This document shows positions 49,226 through 58,448 of a stretch of 64,000 nucleotides of DNA, in pieces. Where the stretch lies: NCBI GenBank assembly GCA_008933765.1, contig WBUK01000014.1:48613-112612 (forward strand). Reading direction: 5' to 3'. A program made the position numbers and the translations under genes. The number at the start of each line of letters is the position of its first letter. Position 1 is the stretch's first letter. The notes below the pieces were generated by a model. The model searched no databases. It was not told the origin of the DNA and saw nothing but the letters and a program-made list of their open reading frames with translations. The stretch is from Ignavibacteriaceae bacterium (GTDB lineage Bacteria > Bacteroidota > Ignavibacteria > Ignavibacteriales > Ignavibacteriaceae).

Positions 49226-51157
49226 TCAGATTACAGCCATTTTTTTCACTTCGATAAAATTGCCGTAAGTAAACCTGTAGAAATAAATCCCCGCTTTCAA
49301 ACCTTCAGCCTTGAACACATAAGAATAAGTGCCTCCTTTGCTGATTTGAATCGTTTCCTTTTTAACTAACTTAAACCCTGAGTCAAAAAACTCGAATGTT
49401 ACGGTTCCGGCACCGGAAACATTGTAAGAAATGGTGGTTTCGTTGGTGAAGGGGTTTGGAACATTCTGCCCGACATAGATTTTTTGAGTCGATTTCCGGG
49501 TAAAATTCCCCTGAACATACTTCATTGCCACCACTTTGTTGTCTTTCGAAATTTGTGTAACCCGGTATGTAACCGCTCCGTCACCATCCGGGGTGTCAAA
49601 AGTGTAATAAGCCCCTTTAGCACCGGGGTAAGCCACAACATTATCAATTTCAATCCACGAGGTATCTTTAACTTTCGGCTGCATTCTGTGCACAAAATAG
49701 CCTTTAACATTCCCCTCATTCGTGGCAGTCCAATTTATTTTAACCTCATCATCGTTGTAAGTAAGCCAGGCGTCAACAATCCCCTGCGGTGTCTGCCGGT
49801 TAGATGGTATCCTGACGGCGTAAATTCCGTTGGCAGACCTTGATTTTTCTTTATACACGATAATAGCGCCGTCTTTTCCGTCGAACATAAGTTGGAGGTA
49901 ACTTTTATCCGGGTTACCGGAAGCGGAAACAGGAATGGCACTCTCTTCCCACTCAATTTTTCCGTTTCTGTCAATTTTTTGCAGATAAATTTCAGGTGCA
50001 CCGGCTCTTTTATCCAACCAGGCAATTAAAACAGCGCCGTTGTTATCGCAGTCAATCACCTGTGAGAACTGTTTATCCTTAAAATTCCCAATAGATACAC
50101 CGTTAAAAGCCCACTTTGCCACCCCCTTACGGTCAAATTTTTGCACTAAGATATCGTCGTTCCCCGCCGCTTCATTAATCCAGCTGACTACAATCGAAGA
50201 GTCGCTTCCCTCCACAGCCACCGGAGCCGAGTTAGTACCTTTGCCTGTAACCGCCTTTCTTCCCCCTTTGCTCCATCTTTCTGATCCTTTCGCTGAAATC
50301 AGTTGATGAAAAATCTCCTTAGTTTTGCCTGCCGCCTCCCAGATTAAATAATGATCACCATTTTTAAGCGTAATAACGCTTAATGATTTTACAATACCTT
50401 CTACTGTTGAGATAACTTTTGAAACTTCAGTTTTTCCGGTAGAATCAACGAAGGCAAAGTTAATCACGCTTTTCCCCCCTTGAAGGTCTATCCAGACAAC
50501 GCCTGCACCCGAGTTCGGAGCCGGCAGAACATTCAGGCTCACTTTTTGGGTTCCGCCATCATCAAGCTGGATCGGTTTACTGAACCGCAGTGAACCCTCG
50601 GCATCAACCCGGTTTAACCTTACGGAATAATTACCGGAGGATGATTTTTCTATCCACCCCACATTCGAACTTGAGGCAATATCAAGCGAGACTGCATACT
50701 CCGTAATCCCTCCGTCAGGTTTTGTAACAGGAACCCCTGCAGGCTGTGCAGTCCACTTAAAATTTATACCCGAGTTAGCCTGCTGAACAAACAGCCACTT
50801 TGAGCCGTCATCCATACCTTCCAACCAACAGAATGCCACTTTACCGTTAACTGCGGAAGAAACTTTTGGTGCTGACTGCGATTTGTAGTACCCCTCGACC
50901 TCTACCCCGTTTGTGGTTCTGGCACTTTCGCCTCGAGAGCTGAAATAATTAAGAAGCATCCGCGCCCTGCCACCGGGCATCACATCCTGCCAAAGTAGAA
51001 AAAAACCATCTTTACCATTTTTAAGAAGGTAAATCTCCTGCGGGTTGCTTGTTGATGTGGCTATTTGCTTCGGCTGTTTGGGGTCGGCACTCCATTGTGC
51101 ATTAGCAACGGCAATAAACAGGAAGCAAAATATTATAAATTTATTTAAAAATCTCAT
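49226..51157 (-). CDS. Secreted protein with type A T9SS sorting domain
   Basis: The 643-aa product has a signal peptide (FIIFCFLFIAVANA) and a long beta-rich region with repeated motifs such as VVSWINEAAGNDDILVQKFD, VLIAWLDKRAGAPEIYLQKI and VWIDLQGGKSV, suggesting a beta-propeller. The C-terminal ~85 residues (VGQNVPNPFTNETTISYNV, GLKAGIYFYRFTYGNF) are a Por_Secre_tail, the signal for type IX secretion and surface anchoring. The cargo function is unknown. It lies 12 bases after smc and continues the envelope operon. Confidence 0.88.
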   Translation of the reverse strand: MRFLNKFIIFCFLFIAVANAQWSADPKQPKQIATSTSNPQEIYLLKNGKDGFFLLWQDVMPGGRARMLLNYFSSRGESARTTNGVEVEGYYKSQSAPKVSSAVNGKVAFCWLEGMDDGSKWLFVQQANSGINFKWTAQPAGVPVTKPDGGITEYAVSLDIASSSNVGWIEKSSSGNYSVRLNRVDAEGSLRFSKPIQLDDGGTQKVSLNVLPAPNSGAGVVWIDLQGGKSVINFAFVDSTGKTEVSKVISTVEGIVKSLSVITLKNGDHYLIWEAAGKTKEIFHQLISAKGSERWSKGGRKAVTGKGTNSAPVAVEGSDSSIVVSWINEAAGNDDILVQKFDRKGVAKWAFNGVSIGNFKDKQFSQVIDCDNNGAVLIAWLDKRAGAPEIYLQKIDRNGKIEWEESAIPVSASGNPDKSYLQLMFDGKDGAIIVYKEKSRSANGIYAVRIPSNRQTPQGIVDAWLTYNDDEVKINWTATNEGNVKGYFVHRMQPKVKDTSWIEIDNVVAYPGAKGAYYTFDTPDGDGAVTYRVTQISKDNKVVAMKYVQGNFTRKSTQKIYVGQNVPNPFTNETTISYNVSGAGTVTFEFFDSGFKLVKKETIQISKGGTYSYVFKAEGLKAGIYFYRFTYGNFIEVKKMAVI

Positions 51158-51169
51158 CGGGTTATTCTC

Positions 51170-54100
51170 CTAAGCAACGATGTTAAAGTCTTTGTTGAAT
51201 CTGACGCTTACAAGTTTTGAAACGCCTTCTTCCTGCATAGTAACGCCATACATCGTGTCGGCTGCTTCCATCGTTCGCTTATTGTGTGTTACCACTATAA
51301 ATTGGGTGTTAGCACTGAACTCCCTGAGAATTTTGGTGAATCTGTCGATATTTGCATCATCAAGCGGAGCATCAATCTCGTCTAAGATGCAGAACGGCGA
51401 TGGTTTCACCAAATAAATAGCGAACAACAACGCAATGGCAGTGAGTGTTTTTTCACCGCCGGAAAGCAGTTCAATTGATGTCGGTCGTTTCCCCCTCGGC
51501 TTGGCAATAATTTCAATTCTTGCTTCCAAAGGGTCAACCCCATCTTCAAGTTTCAGATCAGCCTCATCCTCTTCCCTGAAAAGGCTCCGGAAAATCTTCC
51601 GGAAGTTCTCTCTGATGGCTTCAAAAGTTTCGAAAAAGAGTGTTTGGGCGGTAGTGTTTATCTCTTCAATCGTTTTAATTAAATCTTTTTCGGAACGGAT
51701 CAGATCGTCCCTTTGAGCGGCATAAAAATCGAACCTTTCTTTTTCCCGGTCATATTCTTCAAACGCCAGCAGGTTAACGGGCCCCATTTGATGGAGTTGC
51801 TGCTCAATTTTGTTCACTTCACGGCGCCACTCCGGCAGTTTTTGTCGCTCTTCGTCACTTGGTTCTTTCGGTTCAATTTCCCTGTCATACTTCTCCGTAA
51901 CCCTTTCTTTCAGGTTACGGATGTTAATTGAATATTCGTTGAATTTAAGATCAGAAAGGTGCAATTGATCACTGATTTTATCCCGTTCTTCTCTCAGCGC
52001 ATTTTTCTGCCTGTCAAGTTCATCTAATTCCCCTCTTTTTACCAAATAATCGGCTTCAATTTCTTTCTCTTTTAAGCGAAGCGCCTCTCTGGCTTCTTTG
52101 TTTTCGTCAAGATCGAAGGTGCTGTCTTCAATCGTTCCGGTAAGCAATTCAATTTCGTTTTTTGCGTTCTTAATATCTTCTTCACGCCGCGCGATCGAAC
52201 TGCGTGTTGAGAGGATATTCTGGTTCGTTCTTTCAATGGAATTTAAAATGTTCCTCTTTTCGCCTTTTACCCGTTCAAGTTCAACATTTTTCAGGTTATA
52301 ATCTTTTGAAACAACACCAAACTCTGATTCAGCCTCAGCCGCATTTGCCTCAAACTCACTTCTTGTCGCCTGAGTTTCGGCTTTGAACTTTTCATCGCTT
52401 TCAATCTCATTTTTCAGCGCAATTATTTCTTCTTCAAAATGCTTCAATTGCTCAGAAAGCGCTTCCCGCTCTTTAAGAAGTGTATCCTTTTCCTCAGTTG
52501 CTTTTTTTACCTCGAACTGGTGTTGAGCAAGCTGCTTTTCAAGCTGCAACAGGTCGCTTTGGTAAATTTTAATCGCCTCCCGAATATCTTTAAGGTCAAT
52601 AAGGTGAAGCGCATATTCTTTCTCGTATATGCTCTGTTTTATTGCGGTAAGTTCATCCTCAAGTGGTTTTATCCCAAGTTTTAACGACTCAAGTTGCGCT
52701 TTCCGCCCGAAAAGTGAATCTTCTTCCCTAAGTTTAGAGCCGGCTTCAACAACTCCATTCCCCTTAACCCTGTCGCCGTCAGCCGTAATAAAAGTGAAAT
52801 CAGAATACTTTCCGGCAAGTTTTAATGCAGCTGACAAATCTTTTACCACTGCCACATTTTGAAGCATCACTTCAAAATATTTCTGATATTTTACGGGTAC
52901 CTTAATCAATTTATAGGCAAAATCGATAAACCCTTTCTCATTTTTCAGTTGTTTAAGAGCCTTTTTACCGGCATAGCCGGCAATTCTTTCGGCAATTGAT
53001 TTTTTCTTCTTTCCGTTCCCCAGGTCAACAATAAACGAAGCCTTTCCGCTTTTTGAGTTTAACAACAGGCTTACCGCCGCTTGAACATCCGCAATTTTGG
53101 GCACGATAAAACTTGTAAAGTTCTCTTTCAGTGCAGCCTCAAGCGCTAACCTGAACTCTTCTGCCGGCTCGCCGAGCGCCGAAACCACTTGTTTTTCACC
53201 TTTATACCAGGTATTGTCTTCCTTCAATTTTTTGGAAGCAAGCGAGAAACCCTCCAAGTTGTTAATTAAGTCGGTAAGGAAATCAATCCTCGTTTTCAGG
53301 TCGTTCAACGCAGATTTTTTGTCAAACTCTTTCTCTTTAAGTGCGTTAAGCTCCGCCTGAAGCGTCTCTTCTTTCAGAGTTGTTTCGTTGAATAGCTGCT
53401 CGGCATTCTTCAGGTTGCCCGATGTTTCCTCAATTTCTGAGGAAAGTTCTTCAATGAACGAATTGTTGCGCTTTATTTCTTCGGTCAGAAAGTTCTCTTT
53501 CTCTGCCGATTTTTCAATTTCTTTTTCGGTGCGCTCTTTCCCTTTTTCCATGTTCGAAAACTCGTTCACTCTGCGTGCTGCACTTTGCACTCTGGAAAGC
53601 ACCGACTCTCCAAATGCCCTTACATCTTCACGGGCTTTGTTCAGTCTCTCCCTTTTTTCCTCCAATACAGCAGAGAGCCCACCAATGGAATCTGAAAGAA
53701 CGGCTTCTTCACTGCTCTTTTCATCCAGATCGAAGTTCAAATCTTCCAGACTCTCCTCAGCCTGTTCAATCAGCCCTTTGAACTCTTCAAGTTCTGTTTC
53801 AAATCTTTTTATGTTATTCTCAAGCGACCTTTTAGACTCTTGCGCAACGGAAATTGTTTGCTCGCTGCGGTAGATAACTTCAGTTTTCGCCGTTATTTTC
53901 CGCCTGATCTCTTTAAGTTCATTTTCCGTCGAAAATGTTTGCTCCCTTATTTCAGCATACTCTTTATCAAGTTCTTTTAATTTCAGATCGGTCTCGTGCT
54001 TATCAGCTGCCGCTTCAAGGTGTTTTTGCTGCCAAAGCCCCTGCTCTTCGAGCATAATAAAAAGTTCAATTGCCGCAGAACTAAGGTCTAACTCAGTCAG

Positions 54101-54763
54101 TTTGTCGGCAAGTTCTTTATATTTCTCCGCTTTGCTCGCCTGCCGTTCTAAGGTTGTAACTTTCTTCTCAATTTCGGAAATCAGGTCGTTTGCGCGGTTA
54201 AGGTCGTCTCTTACTTCCTCTAATTTTCTTAAAGTTAAGCGTCTTCTGATCTTATATTTATTAACACCGGCAGCTTCTTCAAACATAGTGCGGCGCTCTT
54301 CGGCTTTGTTGCTTAAAATAGATTCAACCATCTTAAGTTCGATAACGGAATAAGCGTTCGCCCCCATCCCGGTATCCATAAACAGCCCGGTTATATCTTT
54401 TAGCCGTGCAATGTTTTTGTTAAGCAGGTATTCACTTTCGCCTGACCTGAAGATACGCCGTGTGATTATCACCTCAGAATAGTCCAGCGGCAGGACACCA
54501 CGGTCGTTTTCGATCGTAAGCGACACTTCCGACATCCCAAGCGGCTTGCGCATAGAAGTGCCGTTGAAAACCACATTTTCCATCTTATCCGAGCGCAACA
54601 CCGAGGATTTCTGTTCGCCGATGCACCACCTCAAAGCGTCAACTATGTTGGTTTTGCCGCACCCATTGGGGCCCACAATAGCCGTGATCCCCTTGTTAAA
54701 CTGAATAACAGTTTTCTGAGCGAACGACTTAAAACCAAAAATTTCTAACTTCGAGAGATACAA
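51170..54763 (-). CDS. smc: Chromosome segregation protein SMC
   Basis: SMC forms the ring of the bacterial condensin that organises chromosomes with ScpA and ScpB. The 1197-aa product has the N-terminal head with P-loop GPNGCGKT at 31-38, two long coiled coils, a hinge near residues 520-690, and the C-terminal head with signature ELLSGGEKTLTAIALLF and Walker B FCILDEIDAPLDDANI. ScpA and ScpB are not nearby. It follows the GH2-like gene by 4 bases, an unusual operon partner. Confidence 0.97.
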   Translation of the reverse strand: MYLSKLEIFGFKSFAQKTVIQFNKGITAIVGPNGCGKTNIVDALRWCIGEQKSSVLRSDKMENVVFNGTSMRKPLGMSEVSLTIENDRGVLPLDYSEVIITRRIFRSGESEYLLNKNIARLKDITGLFMDTGMGANAYSVIELKMVESILSNKAEERRTMFEEAAGVNKYKIRRRLTLRKLEEVRDDLNRANDLISEIEKKVTTLERQASKAEKYKELADKLTELDLSSAAIELFIMLEEQGLWQQKHLEAAADKHETDLKLKELDKEYAEIREQTFSTENELKEIRRKITAKTEVIYRSEQTISVAQESKRSLENNIKRFETELEEFKGLIEQAEESLEDLNFDLDEKSSEEAVLSDSIGGLSAVLEEKRERLNKAREDVRAFGESVLSRVQSAARRVNEFSNMEKGKERTEKEIEKSAEKENFLTEEIKRNNSFIEELSSEIEETSGNLKNAEQLFNETTLKEETLQAELNALKEKEFDKKSALNDLKTRIDFLTDLINNLEGFSLASKKLKEDNTWYKGEKQVVSALGEPAEEFRLALEAALKENFTSFIVPKIADVQAAVSLLLNSKSGKASFIVDLGNGKKKKSIAERIAGYAGKKALKQLKNEKGFIDFAYKLIKVPVKYQKYFEVMLQNVAVVKDLSAALKLAGKYSDFTFITADGDRVKGNGVVEAGSKLREEDSLFGRKAQLESLKLGIKPLEDELTAIKQSIYEKEYALHLIDLKDIREAIKIYQSDLLQLEKQLAQHQFEVKKATEEKDTLLKEREALSEQLKHFEEEIIALKNEIESDEKFKAETQATRSEFEANAAEAESEFGVVSKDYNLKNVELERVKGEKRNILNSIERTNQNILSTRSSIARREEDIKNAKNEIELLTGTIEDSTFDLDENKEAREALRLKEKEIEADYLVKRGELDELDRQKNALREERDKISDQLHLSDLKFNEYSINIRNLKERVTEKYDREIEPKEPSDEERQKLPEWRREVNKIEQQLHQMGPVNLLAFEEYDREKERFDFYAAQRDDLIRSEKDLIKTIEEINTTAQTLFFETFEAIRENFRKIFRSLFREEDEADLKLEDGVDPLEARIEIIAKPRGKRPTSIELLSGGEKTLTAIALLFAIYLVKPSPFCILDEIDAPLDDANIDRFTKILREFSANTQFIVVTHNKRTMEAADTMYGVTMQEEGVSKLVSVRFNKDFNIVA

Positions 54764-54767
54764 TTTT

Positions 54768-57350
54768 CTATCCCGTTGTGCTTTCTAAATAAACCTGCAC
54801 TATCTGTTCTATGGTAAAATGTGTGAATTGGTGGTAGAATAAATATCCCGCCAAAAAACCAATAACTACCAACCCCGTGAAAAAATAAACCTTCAGTGCC
54901 GGCACATCGTAAACCACATACATCCCTTTAAGCAAACGATGGAGGTTCCACAATAATATCAGCAAAAGTACTGCATATATTACCAAATTTGCAATATCTG
55001 CATTTAACATCCGGTAAAGCAAAATTGCCCCCGGCAGCGCAATTATGTAAGGAATTGAAGCCCAAACTACGATAATGTAACTTTTGGCAAAGGTCACTTT
55101 GTTTATTACAAACATTGCACCTATCCTGACAAAAAGGCTTACAAGCACGGAAAGCAGATAATAAAAAATTGTTAAAAATAAGAGCGACTGTGTTGGGTGC
55201 CAACTCAGGTAACTTACTATTGCAAGCACCCACCTGAAACCAAAACTCAATAATATGCGCTCGGGAACTATATCGTAACGCCAGTAAAACAGCAAACTTG
55301 TGGTTATCAGGGCAATTACCGCACTTATCAGAAAGCCAATGTATGTAGTCAGCAACAGCGACATTTGGTTGTAGTCGCGTACATCCTGAAAGAAATTATA
55401 AGGTCTTAACATTGCCCTTATTGCGTCTTCTTTGAATTTCTTTCCCGTGTTTAAAAACATTGCTGAAAGCAGAGCAAGCACTAACCCGAAAACAATCAGA
55501 ATAATCGGTGCATCGTCTTCATCAAAGCCGAGTGAAATGGTTACTTTTTCTCTTCCGTTCAGCATTGCGTCAGCAACTTTGAAGGAAAGACGCTGAGTTT
55601 TACGGTCCTGTGAAATCAAACCGAAGTTGAGAACATCACCCTCTATTGCTCCCGAGATAATCGATTTGTAGTTGCTGCTATAGTCGAACATTGTAGTAAA
55701 AAAGTAAGAAAACCCGGGATTATCGTTAGAGTAGAGCAGCAGATCTTCAAAAAACTTAGCCTGTGCCTCTTCGGAGTGTTTGTTCCCTGAGTTTGCCTCA
55801 TCGGGGTCAACTATAAATCCCGCACCGGTTATCAGAACGCGCCCGGCACCCAATTTTGTGGCAGCGTCGCCGTAGATTTTCAACACTTCGGCAGCACTTC
55901 TGTTTACAAACTCCATCCCGTAGATATCAATTCCTTCGATTGGTTTCCCCGGAATAAGCGCAAAAGAAGCGTAAATTGATTTTGAAGAACCTTTTTTAAC
56001 TTCTGTTGACAGGTCCTTCAGTAATTGCCTTATGTTCGCCTTGTTCCCGAGGTAACCCGAACCCAAACCAAACGCAGCTATTGTTGAAAAATTGCTGAAA
56101 CCTTTCAGATACTGTTTGGAAAAATTAATCAGGTTATTTTTAAGTGTTGGGTCATCTGCGTAAGATGAAGAAAGGTTTGAAACCGGCAGCTCCATGAACA
56201 CCAAAAGCCCTTCTTCGGCGCATAAATGCAACAAATATGGGTGCGGGATATTTTTTTCGAACCTAACAGCGTTGAAGCCCGCTGCTTTTATCGTACGGAT
56301 ATCCCGAACCATCTCCTCGTACGAAAGCATGCTCCCTCTCTCCCCGATCGAGGGGATATAGGTTACACCATGAAGCGAGAAATTCCGGTTGTTTAGGTTA
56401 AAAGAATTGTTGCCCGGGCGAAACAGAAAAAAGCCTGCCGGCACGGTTACACGGTCAACTAAATTATCGCCCGCATATAACGAAAAAGTAATATCGTACA
56501 AAAATGGGGAGTCGGGCGACCATAAATTCGGGTCGTTCAAGCTGAGAGAAAGCACCACTTCCTGATCTTTACCCTTTTCGAGGCTGAATTTGTGGTTTGC
56601 AGAAGTTCCCCTCTCCTCATCACTGCCCCTACTTCTAACCGAAGCGCTGAGTTCATACTTGTTGCCCAACGAATCGCCCTGTGCTGAGTATTTTCGGTTG
56701 CTGATGAGCGAAATTAACGAAAGCTCAACCCTGTTGCCGTTCGGCGAAACCGTGTAATTTACGCCATATTCGCCGATGTAAATGTTCGGAAGTTCAGTTA
56801 CAAATACCTCACGAAATATCCCTTTGTTATTATAAGGGTAAAGAAAACTCATCTTGAAAGGGATTGTTTCTTTTCTGTCCAATTCGCCGTTAATTTTAAC
56901 CGCGAGAAGGTTTTGCCCGTTTGTTTTTAGAAGATCACGCGGTAAAACGAACGAAAAAGGATATGCTCCGCCATTATGACGGAAAATTAACCTTCCGTTC
57001 AAAGATACTTCTGCTTTGTTGGAAACACCAAGAAAAGTTATTTTGTAGTTCTTGCCCGCAGCGGGGGCGAAAGGAAGATTTCGCTCGAATATCAATTCAT
57101 CATCAGATTCGAACGACGAGGGAACGGTAACATTAACGGCTGTGCCGGTTGGTTCGTCTGCATACCTTACTTTCCACTCACCCGACAGGGAAATGACCCG
57201 CCTTGTGTCGGATTGCTCAAGGTATTCGAACTCTTCAGGCTGAGTTGCCAAACCAACTCCCGTTGTAAATTTTGCCTGACCATTTATTCCCCGGCTAAAT
57301 ATGATAAATGTCAGAGAAAGGATGAATAGTAATCTACTCAATCTGCGCAT
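54768..57350 (-). CDS. GH2-fold pseudo-enzyme fused to a multi-helix membrane domain
   Basis: The ~860-aa product starts with a signal peptide (LLFILSLTFIIFSRG). A glycoside hydrolase family 2 arrangement follows: jelly-roll sugar-binding domain (about residues 40-190; SLSGEWKVRYADEP, FERNLPFAP), an Ig-like domain (190-310), and a TIM barrel (320-600; LHGVTYIPSIGERG, AAGFNAVRFEKNIPHPYLLH). The acid/base block SLGNE is replaced by GLGSG near 430, and the nucleophile block by ITGAG near 510, so both catalytic Glu residues appear lost. Residues about 615 to the end hold roughly seven membrane helices resembling a Yip1-type domain. ATG at 57350 is used (a TTG at 57356 is possible). It heads the operon with smc. 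Confidence 0.8.
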   Translation of the reverse strand: MRRLSRLLFILSLTFIIFSRGINGQAKFTTGVGLATQPEEFEYLEQSDTRRVISLSGEWKVRYADEPTGTAVNVTVPSSFESDDELIFERNLPFAPAAGKNYKITFLGVSNKAEVSLNGRLIFRHNGGAYPFSFVLPRDLLKTNGQNLLAVKINGELDRKETIPFKMSFLYPYNNKGIFREVFVTELPNIYIGEYGVNYTVSPNGNRVELSLISLISNRKYSAQGDSLGNKYELSASVRSRGSDEERGTSANHKFSLEKGKDQEVVLSLSLNDPNLWSPDSPFLYDITFSLYAGDNLVDRVTVPAGFFLFRPGNNSFNLNNRNFSLHGVTYIPSIGERGSMLSYEEMVRDIRTIKAAGFNAVRFEKNIPHPYLLHLCAEEGLLVFMELPVSNLSSSYADDPTLKNNLINFSKQYLKGFSNFSTIAAFGLGSGYLGNKANIRQLLKDLSTEVKKGSSKSIYASFALIPGKPIEGIDIYGMEFVNRSAAEVLKIYGDAATKLGAGRVLITGAGFIVDPDEANSGNKHSEEAQAKFFEDLLLYSNDNPGFSYFFTTMFDYSSNYKSIISGAIEGDVLNFGLISQDRKTQRLSFKVADAMLNGREKVTISLGFDEDDAPIILIVFGLVLALLSAMFLNTGKKFKEDAIRAMLRPYNFFQDVRDYNQMSLLLTTYIGFLISAVIALITTSLLFYWRYDIVPERILLSFGFRWVLAIVSYLSWHPTQSLLFLTIFYYLLSVLVSLFVRIGAMFVINKVTFAKSYIIVVWASIPYIIALPGAILLYRMLNADIANLVIYAVLLLILLWNLHRLLKGMYVVYDVPALKVYFFTGLVVIGFLAGYLFYHQFTHFTIEQIVQVYLESTTG

Positions 57351-57383
57351 TCCCAATCGTAAAAATTAAAAAATTCAGACTTT

Positions 57384-57413
57384 AAATATACATTATTCCG
57401 AGGGGTGAAATCA
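57384..57413 (-). promoter_or_regulatory. Promoter of the GH2-like/smc/envelope operon
   Basis: On the minus strand TTGATT (57408-57413) and TATATT (57384-57389) are 18 bases apart, and the -10 continues TATATTTA. Transcription would start about 30 bases before the ATG. The sequence after the -10 (AAGTCTGAATTTTTT) is the same as at the rpsL promoter. Confidence 0.75.
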
Positions 57414-57435
57414 AGTTTTATAGTATTTAACGGTA

Positions 57436-57532
57436 TATCTTTTATGGTGGATTTGTAACTGAAATCTGTTCCTATCTTATATTTTCTACTGCCGGGGGCG
57501 TTTATCTTTTATAGTGGATTTGTAACTGAAAT
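57436..57532. repeat. 30-bp direct repeat between the GH2-like gene and rpsT
   Basis: TATCTTTTATGGTGGATTTG followed by TAACTGAAAT (57436-57465) recurs at 57503-57532 with one mismatch, 67 bases apart. No gene covers it. It lies in the 402-base divergent region, whose only other recognised contents are the two promoters. Confidence 0.8.
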
Positions 57533-57675
57533 GCCGGCGAAAGTACCGCGCCGCCTGCGAAATAAGAAGGTAATATGCCCCAAAAATCAAATTAAGTGCG
57601 GAATCCGCGGTTATTTCCGCAAAAATTTCTCTGTTTTTCAAAGAAAATTTAACCACCAGTAAGAAGAAAAATATT

Positions 57676-57706
57676 TGCACATCTCGCATACAAATAATAT
57701 ATTTGC
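57676..57706 (+). promoter_or_regulatory. Promoter of rpsT
   Basis: TTGCAC (57676-57681) and TATATTTG (57699-57706) are 17 bases apart. Transcription would start near 57711, about 40 bases before the rpsT ATG. The sequence after the -10 (CAGACTGAATTTGTTT) resembles that of the rpsL and GH2-operon promoters. Confidence 0.8.
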
Positions 57707-57752
57707 AGACTGAATTTGTTTTAACCTAAAAACCAAAAGATACAAGTTTATT

Positions 57753-58010
57753 ATGGCAAACCACAAGTCGGCTGAAAAAAGGATCAGACAAAGCGCAAGA
57801 AGACGCGAGATTAACAAAGCTTCAATTTCGAAGATGAAAACCCTTGTTAAAAAAGTTCTTGCTTCAACTAACATAGATGAGGCAACCCCTGCTTACAAAG
57901 AAGCAGTTGCTCATTTAGACAGAATAGCCGTTAAGGGAAGAGTGCACAGAAATAATGCAGCTCGCAAAAAATCACGGCTGACACTGCACCTTAACAGCCT
58001 CGCAAAATAA
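57753..58010 (+). CDS. rpsT: 30S ribosomal protein S20
   Basis: S20 is a helical-bundle protein that binds the 16S rRNA body and is made from its own transcript in most bacteria. The 85-aa product has MANHKSAEKRIRQSARRREI and GRVHRNNAARKKSRLTLHLN, the family signature. It has its own promoter and terminator and is the only ribosomal gene in the window on the plus strand. Confidence 0.96.
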   Translation: MANHKSAEKRIRQSARRREINKASISKMKTLVKKVLASTNIDEATPAYKEAVAHLDRIAVKGRVHRNNAARKKSRLTLHLNSLAK

Positions 58011-58020
58011 CACCCTTTTT

Positions 58021-58064
58021 GAAGAACTTCCGCAGAACACTGCGGAGGTTCTCTTCTTTTTTTT
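58021..58064 (+). terminator. Rho-independent terminator of rpsT
   Basis: An 11-bp stem with one G-T pair (58025-58035 against 58040-58050) and loop AACA begins 14 bases after the stop and runs into CTCTTC and eight T residues. Confidence 0.85.
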
Positions 58065-58123
58065 CTTCTGAATTTTTTCTCTTTTATCCCTTAGTTTAGG
58101 GGCTTTTTGCGCTTTAGTGGCAG

Positions 58124-58283
58124 GTTTTATGCCCTGTTGTGGGGGGTGTGTTCCGGAGTTTTGGGTTTTTGTATCTTTGAGTCGGATTTTTACGCACAGT
58201 TGTGATGGGGATGTTTTTTTATTTGAGTCTTAAAACCCCTTACGCTGCGGGTTTTTACGCACCGTTGTGGGAGTGATGTTCCA
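58124..58283. repeat. Three degenerate ~64-bp repeats after rpsT
   Basis: Anchors ATGCCCTGTTGTGG (58129), ACGCACAGTTGTGA (58192) and ACGCACCGTTGTGG (58257) are spaced 63 and 65 bases apart, each preceded by a T-run and followed by a G-rich stretch and TGTT. The 438-base gap between rpsT and the phosphatase gene has no gene that I can support. Confidence 0.6.
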
Positions 58284-58325
58284 TAATTTTTTTAGGGTTG
58301 CCGGTGCTATTTGTTCTTGAGTCTC

Positions 58326-58412
58326 AACTAAGTTGATAACTTAGTTAGTTTCGAGGGCTTCTTTGATTTGCCGGATAAAACTCGAGCCACAACTAAGTTG
58401 ATGATTTAGTTG
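58326..58412. repeat. Two related palindromes (AACTAAGTT)
   Basis: AACTAAGTT-GAT-AACTTAGTT (58326-58346) is a perfect 9-bp inverted repeat. A second, looser copy, CAACTAA...TTAGTTG, lies at 58390-58412. They flank a 43-base spacer and lie just downstream of the phosphatase gene stop, so could be operator-like or a 3' structure. Confidence 0.6.
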
Positions 58413-58448
58413 AGAGGGATACTTGCGCTGCTCAATCCGGTGTTTAAC

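Noticed and set aside
57486..57874. Two minus-strand frames upstream of and across rpsT
   Set aside because: They cover the 30-bp repeat and the rpsT promoter or lie antisense to rpsT, with no sign of being genes.
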